Virus record (IMG/VR): IMGVR_UViG_3300025030_000361
Location: 1-28,203 of that record
Direction: 5' to 3' (one strand)
DNA: 28,203 nucleotides
From: a virus
Position numbers and translations under genes: made by a program. The notes under the pieces are model-generated. The model made no database searches and had not been told where the DNA came from. It worked only from the letters and a program-made list of their open reading frames with translations. This document shows positions 15,921 to 22,252 of the stretch, piece after piece. Position 1 is the first letter of the stretch; the number at the start of each line of letters is the position of its first letter.

Positions 15921-17285
15921 ATGGAAACATTACTTAATAAATTCGGATATGCCTTTCAAATGAAAGTGTTAATTTCGTTAATGACAGATAACGATTTTAC
16001 ACAAAGGGTCTCTGACGTTTTGAGCCCCACATACTTTGATTCAGAAGCCAAACAATGGATAGTAGAAACCATATTCAAACACTTCACCGAATATAAAGTA
16101 CCACCAAATTTAGAAACATTTAAAATTAAACTTGACCAAGAAAAAATCGACGGTGTTTTAAAACAAACCATTGTCGATGCACTTCGCGATGCAAATAAGC
16201 ATGTAGGTTCACCTGATCTGGAATATGTAAAAGATGAAACTGTTGAATTTTGTAAAAATCAATGTATCAAAAAGGCAGTAATAGAATCTGTTGATTTATT
16301 AGAGCAAGGGGCATATGATAAAATAAAACTTATCATTGATAATGCAATGAAAGCCGGTGCGGATAAGAATGTTGGGCATGAATACAAAGAAATGATTGAC
16401 GCGCGATATTTAAGTTCGGTAAGGGAGGTCCGAGCAACACCATGGCCGGTTATAAATGATTTAGTTGAAGGAGGATTTGGTAAAGGTGAATTAATTGTAT
16501 TCGTATCAACTGCAGGTACAGGAAAATCGTGGTCACTTATTAATATAGGAGCACACGCAGTAAAAAATGGTTTGCGCGTTGCACATTATACATTGGAATT
16601 AAATGATGCGTATGTAGGACTTCGTTATGACGCAGTAATAACGGGAATATCAAATCAAAATTTAAAGTATAATATTGACGACATAAAAGAAAAAATATCA
16701 AAACTATCAGGTGATTTAACTATTAAATACTATCCAACAAAAACTGCCTCGGTACTTACAATAAAATCTCACATCGATAAATTAATTTTACAAAATAAAA
16801 AACCTGATATAGTAATTGTTGACTATGCAGACTTACTTCGTAATGTCACAGCAAAAAAAGAGGTGCGGCATGATTTAGAAAACATATATGAAGATTTACG
16901 TGGGATGGCAGGTGAATATCAAATTCCATGCTTTACCGCTTCGCAAGCTGGAAGGGGGGCGCTTGATGATGATGTTATTGAAGCGGGTAGAATTTCCGAG
17001 TCATATGCAAAAATTATGATAGCGGATTTTGTATTATCACTCCAACGAAAGGTTACAGACAAACTTGCAGGTACTGGACGATGGCATGTAATTAAAAACA
17101 GATTCGGACCTGATGGACTTACATTTCCAAGTAAATTAAATATGTCAAACGGTCAAATTAACATATATGAGGAATCAAGTGTACAAGGAATATCGACGAA
17201 AAAGGATATGAATAACGGCACGGAATTATTACGTCAGAAAATTTCTCAAAAATATCGTGAAATTTCCGGTAATAATTTTGGATAA
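15921..17285 (+). CDS. 41: Replicative DNA helicase (DnaB/T4 gp41 type)
   Basis: This is a hexameric 5'-3' fork helicase. The 454-aa protein has an N-terminal helical domain (1-155) and a RecA-like motor: Walker A STAGTGKS (196-203), Glu227 in HYTLELND, Walker B PDIVIVDYADLL (295-306, Asp301) and the DnaB-type ASQAGRGALDDDVIEAGRISESY segment, followed by IADFVLSLQR and an RFGPDGLTF strand. Length and motif spacing match gp41. No fused primase domain is present, and neither a primase (gp61) nor a loader (gp59) lies in this window, so they must be elsewhere. It closes the SSB-UvsX-nuclease-helicase block. A mismatched AT-rich hairpin directly after the stop may end this transcript before the reductase. 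Confidence 0.93.
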   Translation: METLLNKFGYAFQMKVLISLMTDNDFTQRVSDVLSPTYFDSEAKQWIVETIFKHFTEYKVPPNLETFKIKLDQEKIDGVLKQTIVDALRDANKHVGSPDLEYVKDETVEFCKNQCIKKAVIESVDLLEQGAYDKIKLIIDNAMKAGADKNVGHEYKEMIDARYLSSVREVRATPWPVINDLVEGGFGKGELIVFVSTAGTGKSWSLINIGAHAVKNGLRVAHYTLELNDAYVGLRYDAVITGISNQNLKYNIDDIKEKISKLSGDLTIKYYPTKTASVLTIKSHIDKLILQNKKPDIVIVDYADLLRNVTAKKEVRHDLENIYEDLRGMAGEYQIPCFTASQAGRGALDDDVIEAGRISESYAKIMIADFVLSLQRKVTDKLAGTGRWHVIKNRFGPDGLTFPSKLNMSNGQINIYEESSVQGISTKKDMNNGTELLRQKISQKYREISGNNFG

Positions 17286-17310
17286 TAACCAAAAATAATA
17301 TTTTTTGTTA
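17286..17310 (+). terminator. AT-rich hairpin after helicase gene
   Basis: TAAC-c-AAAAA and TTTTT-t-GTTA pair around a TAATA loop: nine pairs with one mismatch, starting at the base after the helicase stop. The T-rich 3' arm could act as the release tract. It is weak by bacterial standards but well placed between two transcription units. Confidence 0.35.
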
Positions 17311-17334
17311 TACGACTAATTAATATCAATGAGG

Positions 17335-17349
17335 ATTATATTTATAGTA
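17335..17349 (+). promoter_or_regulatory. Promoter-like motif ATTATATTTATAGTA upstream of reductase
   Basis: The motif lies in the 113-base gap, 49 bases before the ATG at 17399. TATATTTATAGTA also occurs before the gene at 21966. Here there is room for a normal leader with Shine-Dalgarno AAAGGA (17388-17393), which makes this the best-placed copy for a true promoter. Confidence 0.4.
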
Positions 17350-17398
17350 ACACAAACATTTATGCTTCCAATCAATTGTAAAATAATAAAGGAATTCA

Positions 17399-19267
17399 AT
17401 GGAATTATCAAGTAAGATACTCAGCGATATTACGATTTTTTCTAAATATGCAAAATATTTACCACACTTAAATCGAAGAGAAACATGGGAAGAAATTGTC
17501 GATCGAAATAAAGCAATGCATTTAAAAAAGTTTCCACAATTAAAAGACGAAATAGAAACTGCATATAAATTTGTACACGATAAAAAAGTATTACCTTCAA
17601 TGCGTTCAATGCAATTTGCAGGTAAGCCAATTGAAATTAATCCAATAAGACTTTTCAATTGTTCATTTATACAAGTTTCGAATCCTTATGTATTTGCAGA
17701 AATAATGTTCCTCCTTCTTTCAGGAACAGGAGTAGGATATTCAGTACAATCACGTCACATTGAACAATTACCGGAAATTACAAAACCTACGCGCAAGAAA
17801 AGATTTTTAATTGGTGATTCAATTGAAGGATGGGCCGATGCTGTAAAAGCACTTGTAGATTCATATATGAAGCGTAAACCACTTCCTGTTTTTGACTTCA
17901 ATGATATACGTGCAAAAGGCGAACAACTTATCACATCGGGTGGCAAAGCACCAGGTCCTGACCCACTTAGAATTTGCCTTGCACAAATCCAAGGAATTTT
18001 CGAATCAAAACAAAACGGAGAAAAATTAAAGTCAATAGAAGTCCATGATATTATTTGTCATATTGCAGATTGCGTTTTAAGTGGTGGGATCAGACGCGCC
18101 GCCTGCCTGGCACTTTTTGACTTTGATGATTATGATATGCTTGGTTGTAAAGTTGGTAATTGGTGGGAGCTACACCCACAAAGAGGTCGATCGAACAATA
18201 CTGCTGTAATTTTAAGGAATAAAATTAAAAAACCAGAATTCATTAAATTTTGGGAACGAATAAAATTATCAGGTTCTGGTGAGCCTGGTATCATGTTTAC
18301 CAATGATTCAGAATATGGGGCAAATCCTTGCTTCGAGGTGAGTTTATATAGTAATAATAGAGGTGGACAATTTTGTAATTTAACCAGCATTAATGCTGAT
18401 GCAATTTCCTCGGAGTCTGATTTTTTTGAGGCTTGTAGAATTGCTACGTTTATCGGTACATTACAAGCGTCGTACACCAATTTTCATTATCTCCGAGACG
18501 AGTGGAAAAAAATAACAGACAGGGATGCATTACTGGGTGTTTCTATTACAGGGATCGCATCAATGAAATTAGAAAAATATAATTTTTCAATTGCAACAGA
18601 AACAATTATATCAGAAAACAAACGAATTGCAAAATTAATCGGTATAAATCCCGCAGCAAGACTAACCGTTTTAAAACCGGAGGGAACTGCTTCGTGTGTA
18701 TGTGGAACATCATCAGGTATTCATGCATGGCATAATGATTTTTATATCAGACGTATGCGTGTAGGAAAAAATGAAATACTATATAAATATTTAAAACAAA
18801 ATCATCCAGAATTACTTGAAGATGAATTTTTTAAACCAACTGAGCAAGCATGTATATCAGTCCCACAAAAATCACCGTCAAACGCAATTTTAAGAACTGA
18901 GTCGCCCATTAAATTATTAAATCGAGTAAAGGAGTATCATGAAAAATGGATTAGCCCCTGCCATATAAAAGGAGCAAATACCAATAATGTATCGGTAACC
19001 ATTTCTATTAAAGACCATGAATGGGACAAAGTTGGGGATTGGTTATGGGACAATCGTACGTCATATACAGGAATAGCAGTTATCCCATATGACACCGGAA
19101 ATTACGTTCAGGCGCCTTTCGAGGATTGTTCTGAATATATGTATAATAAAATGATGAAAACACTTAAAGATGTTGATTTAACAAAGATAAAAGAAATGGA
19201 TGACTCAACTTCACAAGTAGCAGAGTTGGCGTGCTCCGGTAATTCTTGCCAAATTACATCTGTTTAA
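17399..19267 (+). CDS. Class II (adenosylcobalamin-dependent) ribonucleotide reductase
   Basis: The enzyme reduces ribonucleotides to deoxyribonucleotides using a B12-derived radical. Ten-strand barrel residues are visible: Cys88 (LFNCSF), Asn309-Pro-Cys311-Phe-Glu313 for the thiyl radical and catalytic pair, and Cys326 (GQFCNLTSIN). The C-terminus has Cys612-x4-Cys617 (ACSGNSC), the same x4 spacing as the Cys731/Cys736 redox pair of the monomeric Lactobacillus enzyme. PEGTASCVCGTSSGIHA and FYIRRMRVGKNE are typical of class II. No small subunit (NrdB) gene is nearby, and the class I tyrosine pair is not evident. At 622 aa it is short, with a reduced N-terminal region and no ATP-cone, so dATP feedback is probably absent. 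Shine-Dalgarno AAAGGA supports the start. T4 relatives usually carry class I. Confidence 0.87.
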   Translation: MELSSKILSDITIFSKYAKYLPHLNRRETWEEIVDRNKAMHLKKFPQLKDEIETAYKFVHDKKVLPSMRSMQFAGKPIEINPIRLFNCSFIQVSNPYVFAEIMFLLLSGTGVGYSVQSRHIEQLPEITKPTRKKRFLIGDSIEGWADAVKALVDSYMKRKPLPVFDFNDIRAKGEQLITSGGKAPGPDPLRICLAQIQGIFESKQNGEKLKSIEVHDIICHIADCVLSGGIRRAACLALFDFDDYDMLGCKVGNWWELHPQRGRSNNTAVILRNKIKKPEFIKFWERIKLSGSGEPGIMFTNDSEYGANPCFEVSLYSNNRGGQFCNLTSINADAISSESDFFEACRIATFIGTLQASYTNFHYLRDEWKKITDRDALLGVSITGIASMKLEKYNFSIATETIISENKRIAKLIGINPAARLTVLKPEGTASCVCGTSSGIHAWHNDFYIRRMRVGKNEILYKYLKQNHPELLEDEFFKPTEQACISVPQKSPSNAILRTESPIKLLNRVKEYHEKWISPCHIKGANTNNVSVTISIKDHEWDKVGDWLWDNRTSYTGIAVIPYDTGNYVQAPFEDCSEYMYNKMMKTLKDVDLTKIKEMDDSTSQVAELACSGNSCQITSV

Positions 19268-19285
19268 TTTTATTTTGATATAATT

Positions 19286-19453
19286 ATGTGTATCATGAAA
19301 CTAATTAAGTTAAAAAAACTTATTAAAGAGTATATTAATGAGGCTATCAATGAAACTCATCCCATTAATCAAACTGCTGACAAAGTTATTAGTGAATTAA
19401 AACAACTAAAAAATATGCTTCATTTATACGCAAAAGAACATGGTATTAAGTGA
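19286..19453 (+). CDS. Mini-protein with basic amphipathic N-terminus (55 aa)
   Basis: The frame reads MCIMKLIKLKKLIKEYINEAINE and continues as a second helix (ADKVISELKQLKNMLHLYAKEHG). An ATG three codons later (19295) may be the true start. The opening, lysine/leucine-rich and ending in NEAINE, resembles the KLIKEEINE-like leaders I recall on many small proteins of marine T4-like phages. It follows the reductase stop by 18 bases and overlaps the next mini-gene by 14 bases. It is all helical, without cysteine clusters or membrane segment. The function is unknown. Confidence 0.45.
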   Translation: MCIMKLIKLKKLIKEYINEAINETHPINQTADKVISELKQLKNMLHLYAKEHGIK

Positions 19454-19586
19454 AGATATTAAAGATGTACATGGTGCGATTAAGGAATTTCAAATTCAGG
19501 TAATTCGGGTAAGAAAAATTATTCGAAATGAACCGAAATTATTAAAATTTCTTTTGCATGTTAATTCTATTATTATTTATAAATAA
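19440..19586 (+). CDS. Mini-protein of unknown function (48 aa)
   Basis: This short basic frame starts MVLSEDIKDVHGAIKEF, followed by QVIRVRKIIRNEPKLLKFLLH and a hydrophobic end. It overlaps the previous mini-gene by 14 bases in another frame and ends 1 base before the ATG of the next. Its compact overlaps suggest a coupled run of small genes, but the coding call rests on gene packing alone. It is predicted to be helical, with no recognised family. Confidence 0.35.
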   Translation: MVLSEDIKDVHGAIKEFQIQVIRVRKIIRNEPKLLKFLLHVNSIIIYK

Positions 19587-19587
19587 A

Positions 19588-19791
19588 ATGAAACTTATTA
19601 CTCTTCTAGAACTTACCGACACCGAAATTAAATTTTGGGCATTAAACGCCGATATATTCGAAAAAGGATTTTCAAAGATGAAACGCAAAGTAGAAATATT
19701 AAAACTTGCCGATAAATTAAACCAATTATATCCAAGTAGAACACCTGCAATCGAGTATTTTAAAAATTATAGAATCAAACAATTAAAATAA
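19588..19791 (+). CDS. Small helical protein of unknown function (67 aa)
   Basis: The start at 19588 (MKLITLLELTDTEIKFW) is preferred over the in-frame ATG at 19558, which would overlap the preceding gene by 29 bases. The protein is basic and mostly helical (ALNADIFEKGFSKMKRKVEILKLADKLNQLYPSR). It has no motif that I can assign. A perfect TATAAATA (19578-19585) lies immediately before it, but only 2 bases from the ATG. It belongs to the mini-gene cluster between reductase and tail module, typical of nonessential, exchangeable phage genes. Confidence 0.5.
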   Translation: MKLITLLELTDTEIKFWALNADIFEKGFSKMKRKVEILKLADKLNQLYPSRTPAIEYFKNYRIKQLK

Positions 19792-19824
19792 AAAACACCA
19801 TGAAAAAATCAGAATTAAAACATT

Positions 19825-19969
19825 TACTAAATCTAAAGAACGAAGGAATTCGAATTCTTAATGAAAATAATTATACGGTGGGAACCACCGAAATTCACGC
19901 CTGTAGAAATATGAATTCAAGTATGGATTCAGCTCAGGAATCACTGTCCTTTAGGGCAGTGTAGTTCAA
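19825..19969 (+). mobile_element. Remnant of an IS200/IS605 TnpB element (3' end only)
   Basis: TAAAGAACGAAGG at 19834-19846 is identical to bases inside the intact tnpB (12587-12599) and in the same codon phase, encoding KNEG in both. The following codons give VGTTEIHAC and SSMDSAQES, a pattern I know from TnpB C-termini. The remnant ends in a hairpin with CCTTTAGG at its tip and TAGTTCAA after it, the usual look of IS200/IS605 right ends. Nuclease and zinc domains are gone. What remains, about 145 bases, is close to the part that encodes the guide RNA scaffold. Confidence 0.65.
19876..19961 (+). ncRNA. Two strong hairpins, possible omega-RNA-like scaffold
   Basis: The first hairpin is CGGTGG-GAA-CCACCG (19876-19890, six perfect pairs). 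The second is CACTGTCC-TTTA-GGGCAGTG (19942-19961, eight pairs with one G-U). In this AT-rich window they are among the most GC-rich stems. Their order and position before TAGTTCAA fit the 3' part of a TnpB guide RNA; the guide would start near 19970. No promoter is seen, so expression would depend on read-through from the mini-gene cluster. Confidence 0.45.
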
Positions 19970-20073
19970 GAATACCGTACAGGTAATTATGTGTCATATG
20001 ATGACATGGAGTATGTAATTAGAAAACTAATTTCTGAATTTAAAATTAAAAAATAAACCAACTAAAACAAGTT

Positions 20074-20934
20074 ATGCAAGTCACAGACGACCCAACACCA
20101 AAAGGACCTATCAATGAACAGGACCTTAAAAAACAATTAATACAACAATTCAATCAGAAGGAGGTTGCAAAGAGTGGATTTCCAACTGAAATTATTGATT
20201 TGCCATCTAAAGGATTACTATATCCTGAAGGTCATCCGTTGGCATCTGGAAAGATTGAAATGAAGTATATGTGTGCAAAAGAAGAGGATATTCTGACCAG
20301 TCAAAATCTTATCAAACAGGGTGTTGTGCTTGACAAACTTTTTCAATCGATGATAGTTACTCCGGTAAATTATGATGATATTCTTATCGGCGATAAAAAC
20401 GCAATTATGATTGCAGCCAGGGTGCTAGGATATGGAAAGAAATATGATATTGAAATTAAATGTCCAGGTTGCAGTACTCCTAATAAAGTATCAATTGATT
20501 TAACATTGGTTAAAGATAAAGTTATTGATGATACACTTTTATCAAAACAAAATCATTCACAGGAGTTTGAGTTTGTATTACCACAAACTAAAAGAGTAAT
20601 TCGATTTAAGTTATTGACAGTTGGGTTATCCAAACAAATTGAAATAGAACTTAAAGGCATGAAGAAAGTAAAATCTTCTGAGGTTAGCTCAGAACTAACC
20701 ACCCGAATGAAGCATATTATTACAGCTGTGGATGGAAATGCCGATATACAATATATTAGGAATTTTGTTGAAAATGAATTTTTTGCTTTTGATGCACGTG
20801 CTTTAAGAAAATATCTTTCGGATATTCATCCAGATGTTGATTTGTCATTTAATTTTGAATGCACTGAATGTTCACATTCAAAAGAAGGCATGCCTATTAT
20901 CCTCGATGTGAACTTTTTTTGGCCTGGAAATTAG
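20074..20934 (+). CDS. Baseplate hub protein (T4 gp26/gp51-like), copy 1
   Basis: The 286-aa protein belongs to the T4 baseplate hub assembly family. Typical segments are IIDLPSKGLLYPEGHPLASGKIE (opening near 40), AKEEDILTSQNLIKQG, DDILIGDKNAIMIAARVLGYG and a zinc-ribbon-like pair of CxxC (Cys130/133 and Cys263/266). An extra ~35 polar, helical residues precede the conserved part. In T4 these proteins help nucleate the central hub of the baseplate on which the tail tube is built. It starts a run of tail genes ending with the tape measure. It resembles the next gene along most of its length, so the two arose by duplication. T4 gp26 and gp51 are hard to separate by eye, so no symbol is given. 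Confidence 0.8.
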   Translation: MQVTDDPTPKGPINEQDLKKQLIQQFNQKEVAKSGFPTEIIDLPSKGLLYPEGHPLASGKIEMKYMCAKEEDILTSQNLIKQGVVLDKLFQSMIVTPVNYDDILIGDKNAIMIAARVLGYGKKYDIEIKCPGCSTPNKVSIDLTLVKDKVIDDTLLSKQNHSQEFEFVLPQTKRVIRFKLLTVGLSKQIEIELKGMKKVKSSEVSSELTTRMKHIITAVDGNADIQYIRNFVENEFFAFDARALRKYLSDIHPDVDLSFNFECTECSHSKEGMPIILDVNFFWPGN

Positions 20935-20986
20935 TTGTTATTTTAATAGAAAATCATCCAATTGTTATCCACATTAAAAGTAATTA

Positions 20987-21925
20987 TTGCAGGTAGTGAT
21001 ATTCCCTAATAAAATAATAGAGCTACCAAGTAAAGGTTTATTATATCCATTAAATCATGCATTATCATCAGGTACGATAGAATTACGACTTCCAACTGCG
21101 GAAACAGAAGAAATTTTAATGTCAAAAGATTATCATGATAATAATATCATTATAAAAAAACTGTTCGAATCATTAATAGTTTCGCCATTTAATTGCAGTG
21201 ATATTCTAATCGGAGACAGAAATGCAATAATTATTGCAATTATGGTATTTAGTTATGGTTCAATGTATAAATTATCATGTTCATGTAACTGTGGTCACTC
21301 AAACAACATCAATATTGATCTTACAAAAATTAAAAATAAAGTAATAGACACATCAATATTTACCCCAAATAAAAATAAATTTGAGTATATCCTACCTACC
21401 AGTAAAAGAAAAATTGAATTTTCATTGACAACGATTGGCACAGAATACCTAGACGAACACGAACTAAATTTTCATATTTCAAAAAAGGTTACAACTCAAT
21501 TAAAAAATAATATCATATCAATTGATAGTACTTCAGATCGAGAATATATTAATAATTTTGTCGAATTTGAAATGTTAGCAATTGATTCGTTGGCATTAAA
21601 AAAATATATCACTCAAATAGAACCTGGGCCAGTAAATAAAATGAATTTGGAATGTGAGGAATGTACTAAAATTTATCAAATTATTCTTCCATATGGACCT
21701 AACTTCTTCGGAATTACAGCTGATTACGGACCCATTCTACACACTGAGATATTTGATTTGGTGTTCCATGGGCAAGGTGGATTTACATATGACGCGGTTT
21801 ATAATATGCCCATATGGATACGCCGATTCTATCTTAAGAAGATTATTGACTTTAATAAAAAAGTGAATAATTCCGCTTCCGCACCAGCAACATCGCGCTC
21901 TAAAGCGCCGTCTTTCCGTAAATAA
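20987..21925 (+). CDS. Baseplate hub protein (T4 gp26/gp51-like), copy 2 with C-terminal extension
   Basis: This paralogue of the previous protein has IIELPSKGLLYPLNHALSSGTIEL, ETEEILMSK, SDILIGDRNAIIIAIMVFSYG, a cysteine cluster (Cys98, 100, 102) and a later CEEC. It lacks the polar N-terminal leader and gains ~75 C-terminal residues containing EIFDLVFHGQGGFTYDAVYNMPIWIRRFYLKKI, a helical module I recall from hub or assembly proteins of T4-like phages, then a Ser/Ala/Pro/Lys-rich tail. No ATG is available: an in-frame stop lies at 20981, so the start is TTG at 20987 or GTG at 20996, with no clear Shine-Dalgarno. The two copies probably divide the roles that T4 gives to gp26 and gp51. Confidence 0.75.
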   Translation: MQVVIFPNKIIELPSKGLLYPLNHALSSGTIELRLPTAETEEILMSKDYHDNNIIIKKLFESLIVSPFNCSDILIGDRNAIIIAIMVFSYGSMYKLSCSCNCGHSNNINIDLTKIKNKVIDTSIFTPNKNKFEYILPTSKRKIEFSLTTIGTEYLDEHELNFHISKKVTTQLKNNIISIDSTSDREYINNFVEFEMLAIDSLALKKYITQIEPGPVNKMNLECEECTKIYQIILPYGPNFFGITADYGPILHTEIFDLVFHGQGGFTYDAVYNMPIWIRRFYLKKIIDFNKKVNNSASAPATSRSKAPSFRK

Positions 21926-21936
21926 AATAAAGTTTT

Positions 21937-21955
21937 CTTATATTTATAGTATAAT
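21937..21955 (+). promoter_or_regulatory. Promoter-like motif CTTATATTTATAGTATAAT
   Basis: This element contains TATATTTATAGTA, shared with the element before the reductase, and a TATAAT-like end. It lies in the 40-base gap before the ATG at 21966, with TAAGGA as a possible ribosome site. It may start the tape-measure transcript. Confidence 0.38.
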
Positions 21956-21965
21956 AAGGATTACT

Positions 21966-22250
21966 ATGAACCCACGCACACGAAAAACGATTAATGAAAT
22001 TTGCACCGATAAGAAAGGTAAAATTCACGAAGGACTTTTGGATTGGCTTATTGGTAAGGCATATGGTAATAAATTAAAAAATTTATTGGCAAACGATCCT
22101 GGAGTCCAAAAAGCAAATAAAGAGTTTGACTCTTCTATAGAAAACTTAAAAGCCTCAATTAAACGATTTAAAGACTCCGCCCCTGGAATCGATGTTCCTA
22201 CGTTTATATATGAAAAACTTGCGGAACTTGAAAAAATGCAAGGTAAATAA
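21966..22250 (+). CDS. Small protein before tape measure (94 aa), unknown function
   Basis: The protein is helical and charged: MNPRTRKTINEICTDKKGK, then IHEGLLDWLIGKAYGNKLKNLL, then a long helix (FDSSIENLKASIKRFKD) and a final FIYEKLAELEKMQ. It has no membrane segment or metal site. It lies 2 bases before the tape-measure gene and is surely cotranscribed. Position suggests a tail-assembly or chaperone role for the tape measure, but no sequence motif proves this. The TAAGGA before the start supports the ATG chosen. Confidence 0.6.
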   Translation: MNPRTRKTINEICTDKKGKIHEGLLDWLIGKAYGNKLKNLLANDPGVQKANKEFDSSIENLKASIKRFKDSAPGIDVPTFIYEKLAELEKMQGK

Positions 22251-22252
22251 CT

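Larger units (their letters stand above)
19800..20056 (+). pseudogene. Small phage gene interrupted by a TnpB element remnant
   Basis: A 54-codon frame starts at 19800 (MKKSELKHLL), then turns into the C-terminal tail of a TnpB (NLKNEGIRIL, VGTTEIHACRN, SSMDSAQES) and stops at 19964. Directly after the remnant, another frame continues to 20056 with VQEYRTGNYVSYDDMEYVIRKLISEF and no start near its beginning. The simplest reading is one small gene whose start and end now lie on either side of an inserted and decayed element. The upstream part could still be translated as a fusion peptide. Whether the two ends belong to one original gene is inferred. Confidence 0.5.

Noticed and set aside
17329-17415. 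28-codon frame upstream of the reductase
   Set aside because: It overlaps the reductase start and its ribosome site, and its composition is that of AT-rich non-coding DNA.
19578-19585. Perfect T4 late-promoter box TATAAATA
   Set aside because: It ends 2 bases before the ATG at 19588 and overlaps the end of another frame, leaving no space for transcription to start ahead of the gene.
15885-20945. Identical 13-mer AGTTGTTATTTTA at two gene ends (15885-15897 and 20933-20945)
   Set aside because: Both copies touch stop codons, which is curious, but 13-base repeats are expected by chance in 28 kb of AT-rich DNA, and only two copies were found.
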